Assembly: GCF_937960835.1 (NCBI RefSeq)
Contig: NZ_CALGPC010000009.1
Location: 277,658 to 341,657, forward strand
DNA: 64,000 nucleotides
Direction: 5' to 3'
Origin: an uncultured Ferrovibrio sp.
GTDB lineage: Bacteria; Pseudomonadota; Alphaproteobacteria; Ferrovibrionales; Ferrovibrionaceae
A program made the position numbers and the translations under genes. The notes under the pieces were generated by a model that was not told where the DNA came from, ran no database searches, and saw nothing but the letters and a program-made list of their open reading frames with translations. Positions 34,388-41,930 of the stretch are shown in pieces (the stretch's first letter is position 1; every line of letters begins with the position of its first letter).

Positions 34388-34669
34388 CTGGTTGTCCGGA
34401 TGGGATGCAGGATTCCATCCAGACTCCGCCGGATGGGCTAGCCTTTCCGGGAGATGGTGGAAAACCATCTGGGAGAATGGTGCCGGGATGCCGTTTTTCA
34501 GCCATAGGAATTATGGGGAAAAGGTGAGTAAAACCCCATCTGTGACTGAACGGTGTCCAATCCCCGGGATTCACAGGGTAAGGAGAAATTTGATCCCCGA
34601 GTGACAGGTTGGTTGCATGAAAACCGGCTTACGGGCATGAAAATGTCCCATCTGGGGACAACTGCCCGC

Positions 34670-34687
34670 TTATCCCCTTTATCCACG
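34670..34687 (+). promoter_or_regulatory. Two abutting DnaA-box-like nonamers
   Basis: TTATCCCCT (34670-34678) is followed directly by TTATCCACG (34679-34687). The second differs from the consensus TTATCCACA only at the last base. The pair ends 7 bases before the ppsR start codon, so DnaA binding here could also affect ppsR expression. Confidence 0.6.
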
Positions 34688-34694
34688 GAATTCG

Positions 34695-35558
34695 ATGCCG
34701 TCCGTCATGTCCAAACCCGCCCGGCCGCATATCCATCTGGTGTCTGACGCTACCGGTGAAACCCTGAAATCGGTGGCCAAGGCGGCGCTGGTGCAGTTCC
34801 AGAAATCCCAGGAAGAGGTCGAGGTTCATACCTGGGCCCTGGTGCGCAAGCCGCTGCAGATGGAACGCGTCATCGAGGCCATCGCGGCGATGGGCGGCCT
34901 GGTGCTGTTCACCGTGGTCGACCAGCAGCTGCGTGAGATCCTGATCAAAGGCTGCGCCAATGCCAAGCTGCCGATCGTGCCGGTGCTCGATCCGGTGATC
35001 CATGCCTTCGGCAAATATCTGGGCGAGAAAGCGCAGAACCTGCCCGGCCGCCAGCATGAACTGGATGCCGAATATTTCAGCCGCATCGATGCGATGCATT
35101 TCACCATCGCCCATGACGATGGTCAGCATCTCTCCGATCTGGACAAGGCCGATATCGTCCTGGTCGGCGTATCGCGCACCTCAAAGACGCCGACTTCCAT
35201 GTATCTCGCCAATCGCGGCTTCAAGACGGCCAATGTGCCAATTGTGCCGGGCCTGTCGATTCCGCCGGAGCTGGAGAATCTGAAAGGCCCGCTGGTGGTC
35301 GGCCTGACCACCTCACCCGAACGGCTGCTGTCGATCCGCAAGACGCGGCTGATCGCCATGCAGCAGAATACCGAAAGCGATTATGTGGACGAGGAGCGCG
35401 TGCGCGAGGAACTCAACATGGCGCGCAAGCTGTGTACGCGCCACAACTGGCCGATGATTGATGTCACTCGCCGCTCCATCGAGGAAACCGCGGCTGCCAT
35501 TCTCAATCTGCATGCCCGCCGGGTCGAGCAGCGCAAGCAGCAGGATCTCGGCGTATGA
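34695..35558 (+). CDS. ppsR: Pyruvate,phosphate dikinase / PEP synthase regulatory kinase-phosphorylase (DUF299)
   Basis: This bifunctional protein uses ADP to phosphorylate, and phosphate to reactivate, a threonine on PPDK or PEP synthase. The 287-residue product begins HIHLVSDATGETLKSVAKAA and has the P-loop-like GVSRTSKTPTS and GLTTSPERLLSIRKTRL segments of the family. A second ATG at 34707 (MSKPARP) is an alternative start. It opens the origin-proximal operon ppsR-maf-aroE-coaE-dnaQ and overlaps maf by ATGA. I cannot tell from sequence whether the target is PPDK or PEP synthase. Confidence 0.93.
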   Translation: MPSVMSKPARPHIHLVSDATGETLKSVAKAALVQFQKSQEEVEVHTWALVRKPLQMERVIEAIAAMGGLVLFTVVDQQLREILIKGCANAKLPIVPVLDPVIHAFGKYLGEKAQNLPGRQHELDAEYFSRIDAMHFTIAHDDGQHLSDLDKADIVLVGVSRTSKTPTSMYLANRGFKTANVPIVPGLSIPPELENLKGPLVVGLTTSPERLLSIRKTRLIAMQQNTESDYVDEERVREELNMARKLCTRHNWPMIDVTRRSIEETAAAILNLHARRVEQRKQQDLGV

Positions 35559-36148
35559 CGATCATTCTGGCTTCCGCCAGCGCCTCGCGCGCTGCTTTGC
35601 TGCGTTCGGCTGGCCTGGAATTCGATGTGCAGCCGGCCCGCGTCGATGAAGAAGAGATCAAGCTGGCTTTGCGAGCCGAAGGCGCAACGCCGCAGCGCGC
35701 GGCTGAGGCTTTGGCGGAACTGAAGGCACATCGCGTCTCGCCCAAAACGGGCGAGGATTTCGTCATTGCCGCCGATCAGATGCTGGTCTGCGAAGACCGC
35801 TGGTACGACAAGCCGCGCGATATCGGGGAAGCGCGCGAGCATCTTTTGTCCCTGCGCGGCAAAAATCACGACCTGATCTCGGCGGTCGTGCTTGCGCGTG
35901 GCGGCAGTATCATCTGGCGCCATGTCGATATCGCCACTTTGACGATGCGCAATTTTTCCGAGGACTTTCTCGACGCTTATCTTGCCCAGGCCGGCGAGGC
36001 TGTCCTGCACAGCGTCGGTTGCTATCAGCTTGAAGGCCTCGGCGTGCAATTGTTCAGCCGCATCCGCGGCGACTTCTTCACCATCCTCGGCCTGCCCCTG
36101 CTGCCGTTGCTGGATATTCTACGTGAGAACAAGGTGCTGCGGGCATGA
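35555..36148 (+). CDS. maf: Maf-family nucleotide pyrophosphatase (YceF-like)
   Basis: Maf proteins hydrolyse nucleoside triphosphates, including modified ones, to monophosphates. The 197-residue protein begins with the family motif IILASASASRAALLRSAGLE and includes the catalytic AADQMLVCEDRWYDKP region and the late GCYQLEGLGVQLFSRI loop. It overlaps both neighbours by four bases (ATGA), as expected for translational coupling in a compact operon. Confidence 0.92.
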   Translation: MTIILASASASRAALLRSAGLEFDVQPARVDEEEIKLALRAEGATPQRAAEALAELKAHRVSPKTGEDFVIAADQMLVCEDRWYDKPRDIGEAREHLLSLRGKNHDLISAVVLARGGSIIWRHVDIATLTMRNFSEDFLDAYLAQAGEAVLHSVGCYQLEGLGVQLFSRIRGDFFTILGLPLLPLLDILRENKVLRA

Positions 36149-36993
36149 GTGAAACCGATGAGATTGTCCCGCGTGCCGGCGTGATTGGCTGGCCGGTCGC
36201 CCATTCGCGTTCGCCGAGACTGCATGGCTTCTGGCTGAAGCAATATGGCCTTGCCGGACGCTACGACAAACTGCCGGTGCCGCCGGAAGACCTTGGCGTC
36301 TTTCTCGAGGCTTTGCCGAAAGAGCCGGGTTTTCGCGGCATCAATGTCACCTTGCCGCATAAGGTGGCGGTTCTGCCCTATATGGCGGAAATCGATTCCG
36401 TGGCGCGGCGCATTGGCGCGGTGAACACCATCGTCATTCGGCCCGATGGCAGCCTGTTTGGCAGCAATACCGACGCCTTTGGCTTCATCGAAAGCTTAAA
36501 AGCTGACGCGCCGGCAGGATGGTCCGCTGCGCAAGGCCCGGCGGTGGTGCTGGGTGCCGGCGGCGCGGCGCGGGCCATCGTTGTTGCCCTGCTTGATGCC
36601 GGCGCGCCTGTCCTGCGCATCGTCAATCGCAGCCTGGAGAAGGCCGAAGCTCTGGCGGCGGAATTTGGCGACAGGTTGCAGCCGGTCGCCTGGGACAAGC
36701 GCGCTGAGGCTCTGAGCGGCGCCGGTCTGCTGGTGAATACCACAAGCCTCGGCATGAGCGGCCAGCCGCCGCTCGAGATTGCGCTTGACGATCTGCCGAA
36801 GGCGGCGCTCGTCAATGACATTGTCTATTCGCCGCTGGAAACCGATCTGCTGGCCCGCGCCCGTGCCCGCGGCAATCCGGTGGTCGATGGCCTGGGCATG
36901 CTGCTGCATCAGGGCCGGCCGGGCTTCGAGGCCTGGTTCGGCGTCGCGCCGCAGGTCACATCGGACCTGCGAGCTGCCGTGCTTGCCGATTGA
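36145..36993 (+). CDS. aroE: Shikimate dehydrogenase AroE
   Basis: AroE reduces 3-dehydroshikimate to shikimate with NADPH in aromatic amino-acid synthesis. The 282-residue protein shows GVIGWPVAHSRSPRLHGFWL, the catalytic lysine in NVTLPHKVAVL, the aspartate in NTDAFGF, the NADP-binding VVLGAGGAARAIVVALLDAG and the late GLGMLLHQGRPGFEAWFG. It overlaps maf by ATGA. A 33-base gap separates it from coaE, which may have its own ribosome loading. Confidence 0.96.
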   Translation: MSETDEIVPRAGVIGWPVAHSRSPRLHGFWLKQYGLAGRYDKLPVPPEDLGVFLEALPKEPGFRGINVTLPHKVAVLPYMAEIDSVARRIGAVNTIVIRPDGSLFGSNTDAFGFIESLKADAPAGWSAAQGPAVVLGAGGAARAIVVALLDAGAPVLRIVNRSLEKAEALAAEFGDRLQPVAWDKRAEALSGAGLLVNTTSLGMSGQPPLEIALDDLPKAALVNDIVYSPLETDLLARARARGNPVVDGLGMLLHQGRPGFEAWFGVAPQVTSDLRAAVLAD

Positions 36994-37026
36994 CGCGGCT
37001 GAGTCCGGACGGCTAAGGCTAAACTT

Positions 37027-37638
37027 ATGTTGAAGGTCGCACTCACCGGCTCGATCGGCATGGGCAAGTCCACCGTCGGCAAAATGCTGACGAAGATGGG
37101 CGTGCCGCTTTTCGATGCCGATGCCACCGTGCATGCGCTTTATGCCAAAGGCGGCGCAGCGGTGGAACCTTTGCGCGCTGCCTTCCCGGATGCGGTGGTT
37201 GATGGCGCGGTGGACCGCGCGATCCTGTCGCGCCTGGTGCTGGGCAAGCCTGACGAGATCAGGCGGCTGGAATCCATCGTGCATCCGCTGGTCGGCGAGG
37301 AGCGGCTGCGCTTTCTGGCCGCAGCCGAAGCGCGCGGCGAGCCTTTTGTGGTGCTCGATATCCCGCTGCTGTTCGAAGGCCGCGGCCGCGCCGGCGTCGA
37401 TGTCGTCATCGTCGTCAGTGCACCGGCCGACCAGCAGCGCCAGCGGGTGCTCAGCCGCCCCGGCATGACGGAAGAAAAATTCGCCGCCATCCTGAAGCAG
37501 CAGGTTCCCGACGCGGAAAAGCGCCGCCTGGCTGATTTTGTTGTGGATACCGGCGTCAGTCTGGCGGAAACCGAGCAGCAGGTGCGTGACCTGGTCGGCA
37601 AATTGCGGCAAAAAGCAATGCAGCAAGGGACCGACTGA
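37027..37638 (+). CDS. coaE: Dephospho-CoA kinase CoaE
   Basis: CoaE performs the last step of coenzyme A synthesis, phosphorylating dephospho-CoA. The 203-residue protein opens with a P-loop (GSIGMGKST, residues 8-16), has DADATVHALYAKGGAAVEPL with the substrate aspartate region, and VLDIPLLFEG followed by VVIVVSAPADQQRQRVLSRP. Length is typical. The stop codon overlaps the dnaQ start as TGATG. Confidence 0.95.
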   Translation: MLKVALTGSIGMGKSTVGKMLTKMGVPLFDADATVHALYAKGGAAVEPLRAAFPDAVVDGAVDRAILSRLVLGKPDEIRRLESIVHPLVGEERLRFLAAAEARGEPFVVLDIPLLFEGRGRAGVDVVIVVSAPADQQRQRVLSRPGMTEEKFAAILKQQVPDAEKRRLADFVVDTGVSLAETEQQVRDLVGKLRQKAMQQGTD

Positions 37639-38327
37639 TGCGCGAAGTGGTGCTGGATACCGAAACCACGGGCCTGGATCCGCAAAATGGCGACCGGGTG
37701 GTGGAAATCGGCTGCGTTGAGCTGATCAACCACATTCCGACCGGACGCCATTATCACATCTATATCAATCCCGAACGGCCGATGCCGGAAGAGGCCTTCA
37801 AGGTGCATGGCCTGTCGGATGAATTCCTCAAGGACAAGCCGGTCTTTGCCGACATCGCCCGCGAATTCTGCGACTTCATCGGCGAAGACCCGCTGGTGAT
37901 CCATAACGCCGCCTTCGATATCGGCTTCCTGAATGCCGAACTGGCGCGACTGGATGGATTTCCGCATATCGCCGCCGAACGCGCGGTGGATACCGTGCGG
38001 CTGGCGCGCAGCAAATTTCCCGGCGCGCAGGTCAGTCTGGACGCGCTGTGCAAACGCTTCAATATCGACAATTCCGCCCGTACCAAGCACGGCGCGCTGC
38101 TTGACGCCGAATTGCTGGCCGAGGTCTATCTCGAGCTGATCGGCGGCCGTCAGCAGGGCCTTGGCCTGGCCGGCCTCGATCTTGAGGCCAGCACAATAGT
38201 TGCCATCCAAATGCCGCGTGGCCCGGCCCGCCCGCCGCGCCCGCATCAGGCCAGCGAAGAGGAACTGGCCGCCCACGCGGCCTTTATCGCCAAGCTGAAA
38301 GACCCGCTCTGGCTGCGCGACGCCTGA
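37638..38327 (+). CDS. dnaQ: DNA polymerase III epsilon subunit (proofreading exonuclease) DnaQ
   Basis: DnaQ removes misincorporated bases during replication. The 229-residue protein has Exo I (VVLDTETTGLDP with Asp7 and Glu9), Exo II (VIHNAAFDIGFLNAEL) and the H-x5-D type Exo III (KHGALLDAELLAEVYLEL). The C-terminal 50 residues, Pro/Arg-rich then helical, match the polymerase-binding tail. It ends the compact origin-proximal operon; a dehydrogenase pair follows 86 bases on. Confidence 0.95.
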   Translation: MREVVLDTETTGLDPQNGDRVVEIGCVELINHIPTGRHYHIYINPERPMPEEAFKVHGLSDEFLKDKPVFADIAREFCDFIGEDPLVIHNAAFDIGFLNAELARLDGFPHIAAERAVDTVRLARSKFPGAQVSLDALCKRFNIDNSARTKHGALLDAELLAEVYLELIGGRQQGLGLAGLDLEASTIVAIQMPRGPARPPRPHQASEEELAAHAAFIAKLKDPLWLRDA

Positions 38328-38413
38328 AGGCTGGGATGACAGGCGAAAACTAGACTCAGCGAAGCCACAGGCGGCTGCTGGCCGCAGCAGTGGCGCGATC
38401 CAGATTCTCGGCG

Positions 38414-38881
38414 ATGCCATCGACCGGGAAGCAAGCAGCATTCCTTATCGACCGCCGCCGCCTGCTGGCTGCGGCTATGGTGCTGATGGTGCCGCGGATT
38501 GCCGCTGCTCAAGCCGCTGAACCGCTGCGGCCGCTGTCGAAAGACATGGATGTCGAGGCGCTGCTCGCCCTGTCGCGCGCTGTCACCGGTCATGCCGATC
38601 TTTCTGCCGAGATGGCATCGCGCATGTTGGCGGTTCTCGCAGAAACCGGCCGCCTGGCGAACGTATCGGCGCTGTATGACGCGCTTCGCCTTGCAGGCAG
38701 CAATGCCCAGGCCATTGCCGCAGCCCTGAAATCCGATGGTGAGGGGGGTGCGAAGCTTCTGCTGCGCGGCTGGTATACCGGGCTCCTGCCGGGGCCGAAG
38801 GGGCCAATACTGATCGGTTATGAGGATGCGCTGATGGGTCGCGTTGTCGCCGATCTGCCGCCAGACCATCCCAAACGATGA
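38414..38881 (+). CDS. FAD-dependent sugar/alcohol dehydrogenase small subunit (SLDH type, Tat exported)
   Basis: The 155-residue protein begins with a twin-arginine signal (FLIDRRRLLAAAMVLMVPRI, cleavage near AAAQA). The mature part is all-helical (LSKDMDVEALLALSRAVTGH) and ends with a WYTGLLPG segment typical of the small subunit of membrane-bound FAD sorbitol, gluconate or fructose dehydrogenases. The small subunit is needed to export and assemble the GMC-type catalytic subunit encoded next (ATGA overlap). I start at the ATG at 38414; a GTG at 38390 is in frame. No cytochrome c subunit gene follows. Confidence 0.8.
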   Translation: MPSTGKQAAFLIDRRRLLAAAMVLMVPRIAAAQAAEPLRPLSKDMDVEALLALSRAVTGHADLSAEMASRMLAVLAETGRLANVSALYDALRLAGSNAQAIAAALKSDGEGGAKLLLRGWYTGLLPGPKGPILIGYEDALMGRVVADLPPDHPKR

Positions 38882-40464
38882 GCGAGGCCGACTGCGATAC
38901 CTTAATTGTCGGCGCCGGTCTGGCGGGCGCTTTGGTGGCATATAGGCTGGCGCTGAAAGGCCAGCGCGTGGTGCTGCTTGATGCCGGTCCGCGTCTTGAG
39001 CGCAGCGACATCATTGCCGCCTTTCGTGCCGCGCCACGCAAGAACGATTTCATGGCGCCCTATCCCAGTCCGCCGCATGCGCCGCAGGGCGAATATGTCA
39101 TCCAGAAAGGTGCCATGCCGTTCAAGGCGCAGTATATCCGCGCCGTCGGCGGCACGACCTGGCATTGGGCGGCAATTGCCTGGCGCTTCCTGCCGGCCGA
39201 TTTCTGCATGCGCTCGACCTATGGCGTCGGGCGCGACTGGCCCATCGCCTATGACGATCTCGAACCCTATTACCAGCAGGCGGAAACAGAGCTTGGCGTT
39301 GCCGGACCTGATCCGGCAAAGGAGGATCTCGGCTCGCCGCGCCGCGCGCCTTATCCAATGCCGGCGGCGCCGCTCAGCTACATGGACCGCGAATTCGCGA
39401 ATAAGCTGAAGGCGCATGGCTTTCGCGTCGTGGCCGAACCAGCGGCGCGCAATTCGGTCGCTTACGACGAACGGCCCGCCTGCTGCGGCGCCAACAACTG
39501 CATGCCGATCTGTCCCACCGGCGCGCTTTATTGCGCTGCCATGCATGTCGCAAAGGCGGAAGCGGCCGGTGCGCGGCTGATCGAGAATGCCGTCGCCTGT
39601 CATGTCGAGACCGATGCCGAAGGCCGCCTCGTCACGGGCCTGCGCTACAGGCGGCCGGATGGCAGCGATGCGCGCATCATCGCGCGCAGAATCGTTCTGG
39701 CAGCAAACGGCATCGAGACGCCGAAGCTGATGCTGATCTCGCGCTCCGATGCCTTGCCGCAAGGTGTGGGCAACAGCTCCGGCCAGGTTGGCCGCAACCT
39801 GATGGATCACCTCAATGTCGGCGTCAGCTTCCTGTGGGACAGGCCGATCTTTCCTGGCCGCGGACCGCAGGAGATGTCGGCCATCGTCGATTATCGCGAC
39901 GGGCCGTTCCGCTCGAGCGAGGCGGCGCGCAAGCTGCATCTTGTCAACATGGCGGATTTGGCAGGCGTCACCGCAGCGCTGATCGAACAGGGATTATCCG
40001 GTCCGGAACTGGAACGGCAGATCCGCCATCGCGTGGCGCGCAGGGCCGCGATCGACTGCTTCATCGAGCAGCTTCCCGATTTGGAAAACCGCATCCAGGC
40101 CAGCCGCACCGAGATGGACATTCTCGGTATCCCGCGTCCGGAAGCGGTCTACAGCGTTGACGATTATGTCCGCCGCGGCATTAAGGAGACCCTGCGCAGC
40201 TATCGCCGCATCGCAGCAGTGCTGGGCGCCACGGAAGTCAAACTGCGCGCCAGCCCGAGCGGCAGCAGCCATATGATGGGAACGACGATCATGGGGGACG
40301 ATCCCCGCCATGCGGTGGTGAATCGCGAATGCCGCTCGCATGACCATCCGAATCTTTTCATCGCCGGATCGTCGGTCTTTGCCAGCGGGGGAACGGTCAA
40401 TCCGTCCCTGACCATTGCAGCACTGGCCTTGCGCCTGGCCGATACGATAACGGCCGGCGGTTAG
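38878..40464 (+). CDS. GMC-family FAD dehydrogenase large subunit
   Basis: The 528-residue flavoprotein starts with the FAD Rossmann motif TLIVGAGLAGALVAYRLALK and has VGGTTWHWAAIAWR and the GMC C-terminal end LFIAGSSVFASGGTVNPSLT, with the catalytic His in GSSHMMGTT and Asn near NPSLT. Residues around 200-220 carry CCGANNCMPICPTGALYCAA, a cysteine pattern like the Fe-S cluster region of bacterial FAD glucose and fructose dehydrogenases. It likely oxidises a periplasmic sugar or polyol and passes electrons through that cluster. The usual multihaem cytochrome c third subunit is not adjacent. Substrate unknown. Confidence 0.87.
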   Translation: MSEADCDTLIVGAGLAGALVAYRLALKGQRVVLLDAGPRLERSDIIAAFRAAPRKNDFMAPYPSPPHAPQGEYVIQKGAMPFKAQYIRAVGGTTWHWAAIAWRFLPADFCMRSTYGVGRDWPIAYDDLEPYYQQAETELGVAGPDPAKEDLGSPRRAPYPMPAAPLSYMDREFANKLKAHGFRVVAEPAARNSVAYDERPACCGANNCMPICPTGALYCAAMHVAKAEAAGARLIENAVACHVETDAEGRLVTGLRYRRPDGSDARIIARRIVLAANGIETPKLMLISRSDALPQGVGNSSGQVGRNLMDHLNVGVSFLWDRPIFPGRGPQEMSAIVDYRDGPFRSSEAARKLHLVNMADLAGVTAALIEQGLSGPELERQIRHRVARRAAIDCFIEQLPDLENRIQASRTEMDILGIPRPEAVYSVDDYVRRGIKETLRSYRRIAAVLGATEVKLRASPSGSSHMMGTTIMGDDPRHAVVNRECRSHDHPNLFIAGSSVFASGGTVNPSLTIAALALRLADTITAGG

Positions 40465-40477
40465 CCCGCCGGCCGTT
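40449..40477. terminator. Strong hairpin between converging GMC and secB genes
   Basis: A 12-bp perfect GC-rich stem (AACGGCCGGCGG and complement) has a five-base loop and contains the GMC gene stop codon. Neither side has a clear T-run, so intrinsic termination is uncertain, but the location between converging genes fits a shared terminator. Confidence 0.4.
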
Positions 40478-40503
40478 CATCGTCAGGGATCGCCAAAAAA
40501 GCT

Positions 40504-40992
40504 TCAGGCGAGATTCTGGTTCTGCTTCTGCTCGGCTTCGAGCTGCTTGCTGCGCTGATACTGCTGCAGGAAGTCGATGGGATCGAGCATCAGCGGCGGC
40601 ATGCCGCCATCGCGGGTGGCATCCGCCACGATGCGCCGCGCGAACGGGAACAGCAGCCGCGGCGCTTCGACCAGCAGCAGGGGCTCGATATGCTCGGGCG
40701 GGATATTGGCGATGGTGAACAGGCCGGCATAGTGCAGGTCCACCACGAAAGCGGTCTCCTCGCCATGCTTGGCCTCGCAGAGAATCCGCAGGGTGACCTC
40801 GAACATGGTGTCGTTGACCCGCTCGGCCTGGGTTCCGACATTCACGGAGATCTGCGGCGCAGCATTCATGCCAAAGGTGCGCGGCGCCATCGGATGCTCG
40901 AACGAGAGATCCTTGGTGTACTGGGCATTGAGCCCGAAGCGCGGTGCATTCTCGGGATTGAAGCCCGGGGGCGGGTTGGCGGTATCGGTCAT
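40504..40992 (-). CDS. secB: Protein-export chaperone SecB
   Basis: SecB keeps secretory precursors unfolded and hands them to SecA. The 162-residue protein has the family stretches FGLNAQYTKDLSFEHPMAPR and NVGTQAERVNDTMFEVTLRI, a hydrophobic YAGLFTIANIP segment, and LLLVEAPRLLFPFARRIVAD near the SecA-contact region. The ATG at 40992 is preferred over a TTG at 41001. In many alphaproteobacteria secB lies near dnaQ and the Tim44-like gene, as here, though the dehydrogenase pair intervenes. Confidence 0.95.
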   Translation of the reverse strand: MTDTANPPPGFNPENAPRFGLNAQYTKDLSFEHPMAPRTFGMNAAPQISVNVGTQAERVNDTMFEVTLRILCEAKHGEETAFVVDLHYAGLFTIANIPPEHIEPLLLVEAPRLLFPFARRIVADATRDGGMPPLMLDPIDFLQQYQRSKQLEAEQKQNQNLA

Positions 40993-41243
40993 GACCGGCA
41001 ATCTTTCTGCTTATCCAAAGGGCGCGCCTCCCTAGCATGCTTTGCAGCGGACCCACAAGGCGGTGGCGGCATTCGGCGGCGGCTGCGCCCGTTAAGCTTG
41101 CAAACTGAGCCAGACCGCCTATTTCTTTGTCGGCACGGCATTTTCGGCTACTGGCAGGTCTTTTTAAGGCCGGCTCCATGGCTGGACCGGCCAGATTTCC
41201 AGGTTTAAGCTTCCAGGCGATACGGCGACAGGTATTTTTTCCG

Positions 41244-41918
41244 ATGGGCGACGGCGGTTTCCAGTTTCTCGACATTCTGCTGCTTGGCGCGATTGCCGGT
41301 TTTATCGCCTTGCGTCTCCGTGCCGTTCTGGGCCAGCGCACCGGCCATGAGCAGCGCCGCCGCCGGCCGCCCTTCGCCGGTCCCAGCCAGGAAAGCGAAG
41401 CCGATAAGGGCAGCGAGCGTGACAATGTCGTGGCCCTGCCGCGGCGTGAAGCGGAAAAGGCCGCGCCCGAAGACGCAATCACGGCCCGCCTGCGCGCGGT
41501 CGATCCCAGCTTCGACCGTACCGAATTCCTCGCCGGCGCCAAGGCCGCCTACGAGATGATCGTCACCAGTTTCGCCGCCGGCGACAAGGATGCCCTGCGC
41601 CCCCTGCTGTCGCGCGAGGTCTTTGCCGATTTCGCCAGCGCCATCGACGAGCGTGCCAAGCGCGACGAGACGATGGAAACCACTTTCGTCGGCATGCGCG
41701 CGGCCGATATCATCGATGCGCAGGTCAACGGCCGCATCGCCGAAATCACGGTGAAATTCGAAAGCGAGCTGATCAGCGTCACCAAGGACGCCAACGGCCA
41801 TGTCGTCGCCGGCCATGCCAATGCCGTCGAACAGGTCACCGATATCTGGACCTTCGCCCGCGACACCAGCTCGCGCGATCCGAACTGGACATTGATCGCC
41901 ACTTCCGCGCCGCAATGA
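41244..41918 (+). CDS. Tim44/TimA-family inner-membrane protein
   Basis: The 224-residue protein has one N-terminal membrane helix (FQFLDILLLGAIAGFIALRL), a charged linker and a C-terminal Tim44-like domain beginning near FLAGAKAAYEMIVTSFAAGD and ending FARDTSSRDPNWTLIATSA. Alphaproteobacterial homologues are related to the mitochondrial import protein Tim44, and one (TimA) has been implicated in envelope biogenesis. The start at 41244 puts the helix at the N-terminus; the longer frame from 41127 has an unrelated lead. mltA follows after 12 bases, a conserved pairing. Confidence 0.88.
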   Translation: MGDGGFQFLDILLLGAIAGFIALRLRAVLGQRTGHEQRRRRPPFAGPSQESEADKGSERDNVVALPRREAEKAAPEDAITARLRAVDPSFDRTEFLAGAKAAYEMIVTSFAAGDKDALRPLLSREVFADFASAIDERAKRDETMETTFVGMRAADIIDAQVNGRIAEITVKFESELISVTKDANGHVVAGHANAVEQVTDIWTFARDTSSRDPNWTLIATSAPQ

Positions 41919-41930
41919 TCCTGGTGCGAC

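Larger units (their letters stand above)
34313..34694. other. oriC: Predicted chromosomal replication origin (oriC) between hemE and ppsR
   Basis: This 382-bp non-coding stretch lies between hemE (minus) and ppsR (plus), the same junction that holds Cori in Caulobacter. It has an AT-rich block next to hemE (34322-34350), a DnaA-box-like word one mismatch from TTATCCACA next to ppsR (TTATCCACG, 34679-34687), and several weaker TTATCCCC-type words. A perfect hairpin AGATGGT-N5-ACCATCT lies at 34452-34470. Gene strands switch from mostly minus to mostly plus across it. The frame at 34224-34604 overlaps the hemE start and is not a gene. Confidence 0.8.

Noticed and set aside
34224..34604. 126-codon plus-strand frame across the origin region
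   Set aside because: It overlaps the hemE start antisense, has no ribosome-binding site and no protein-like composition; the region is better read as origin DNA.
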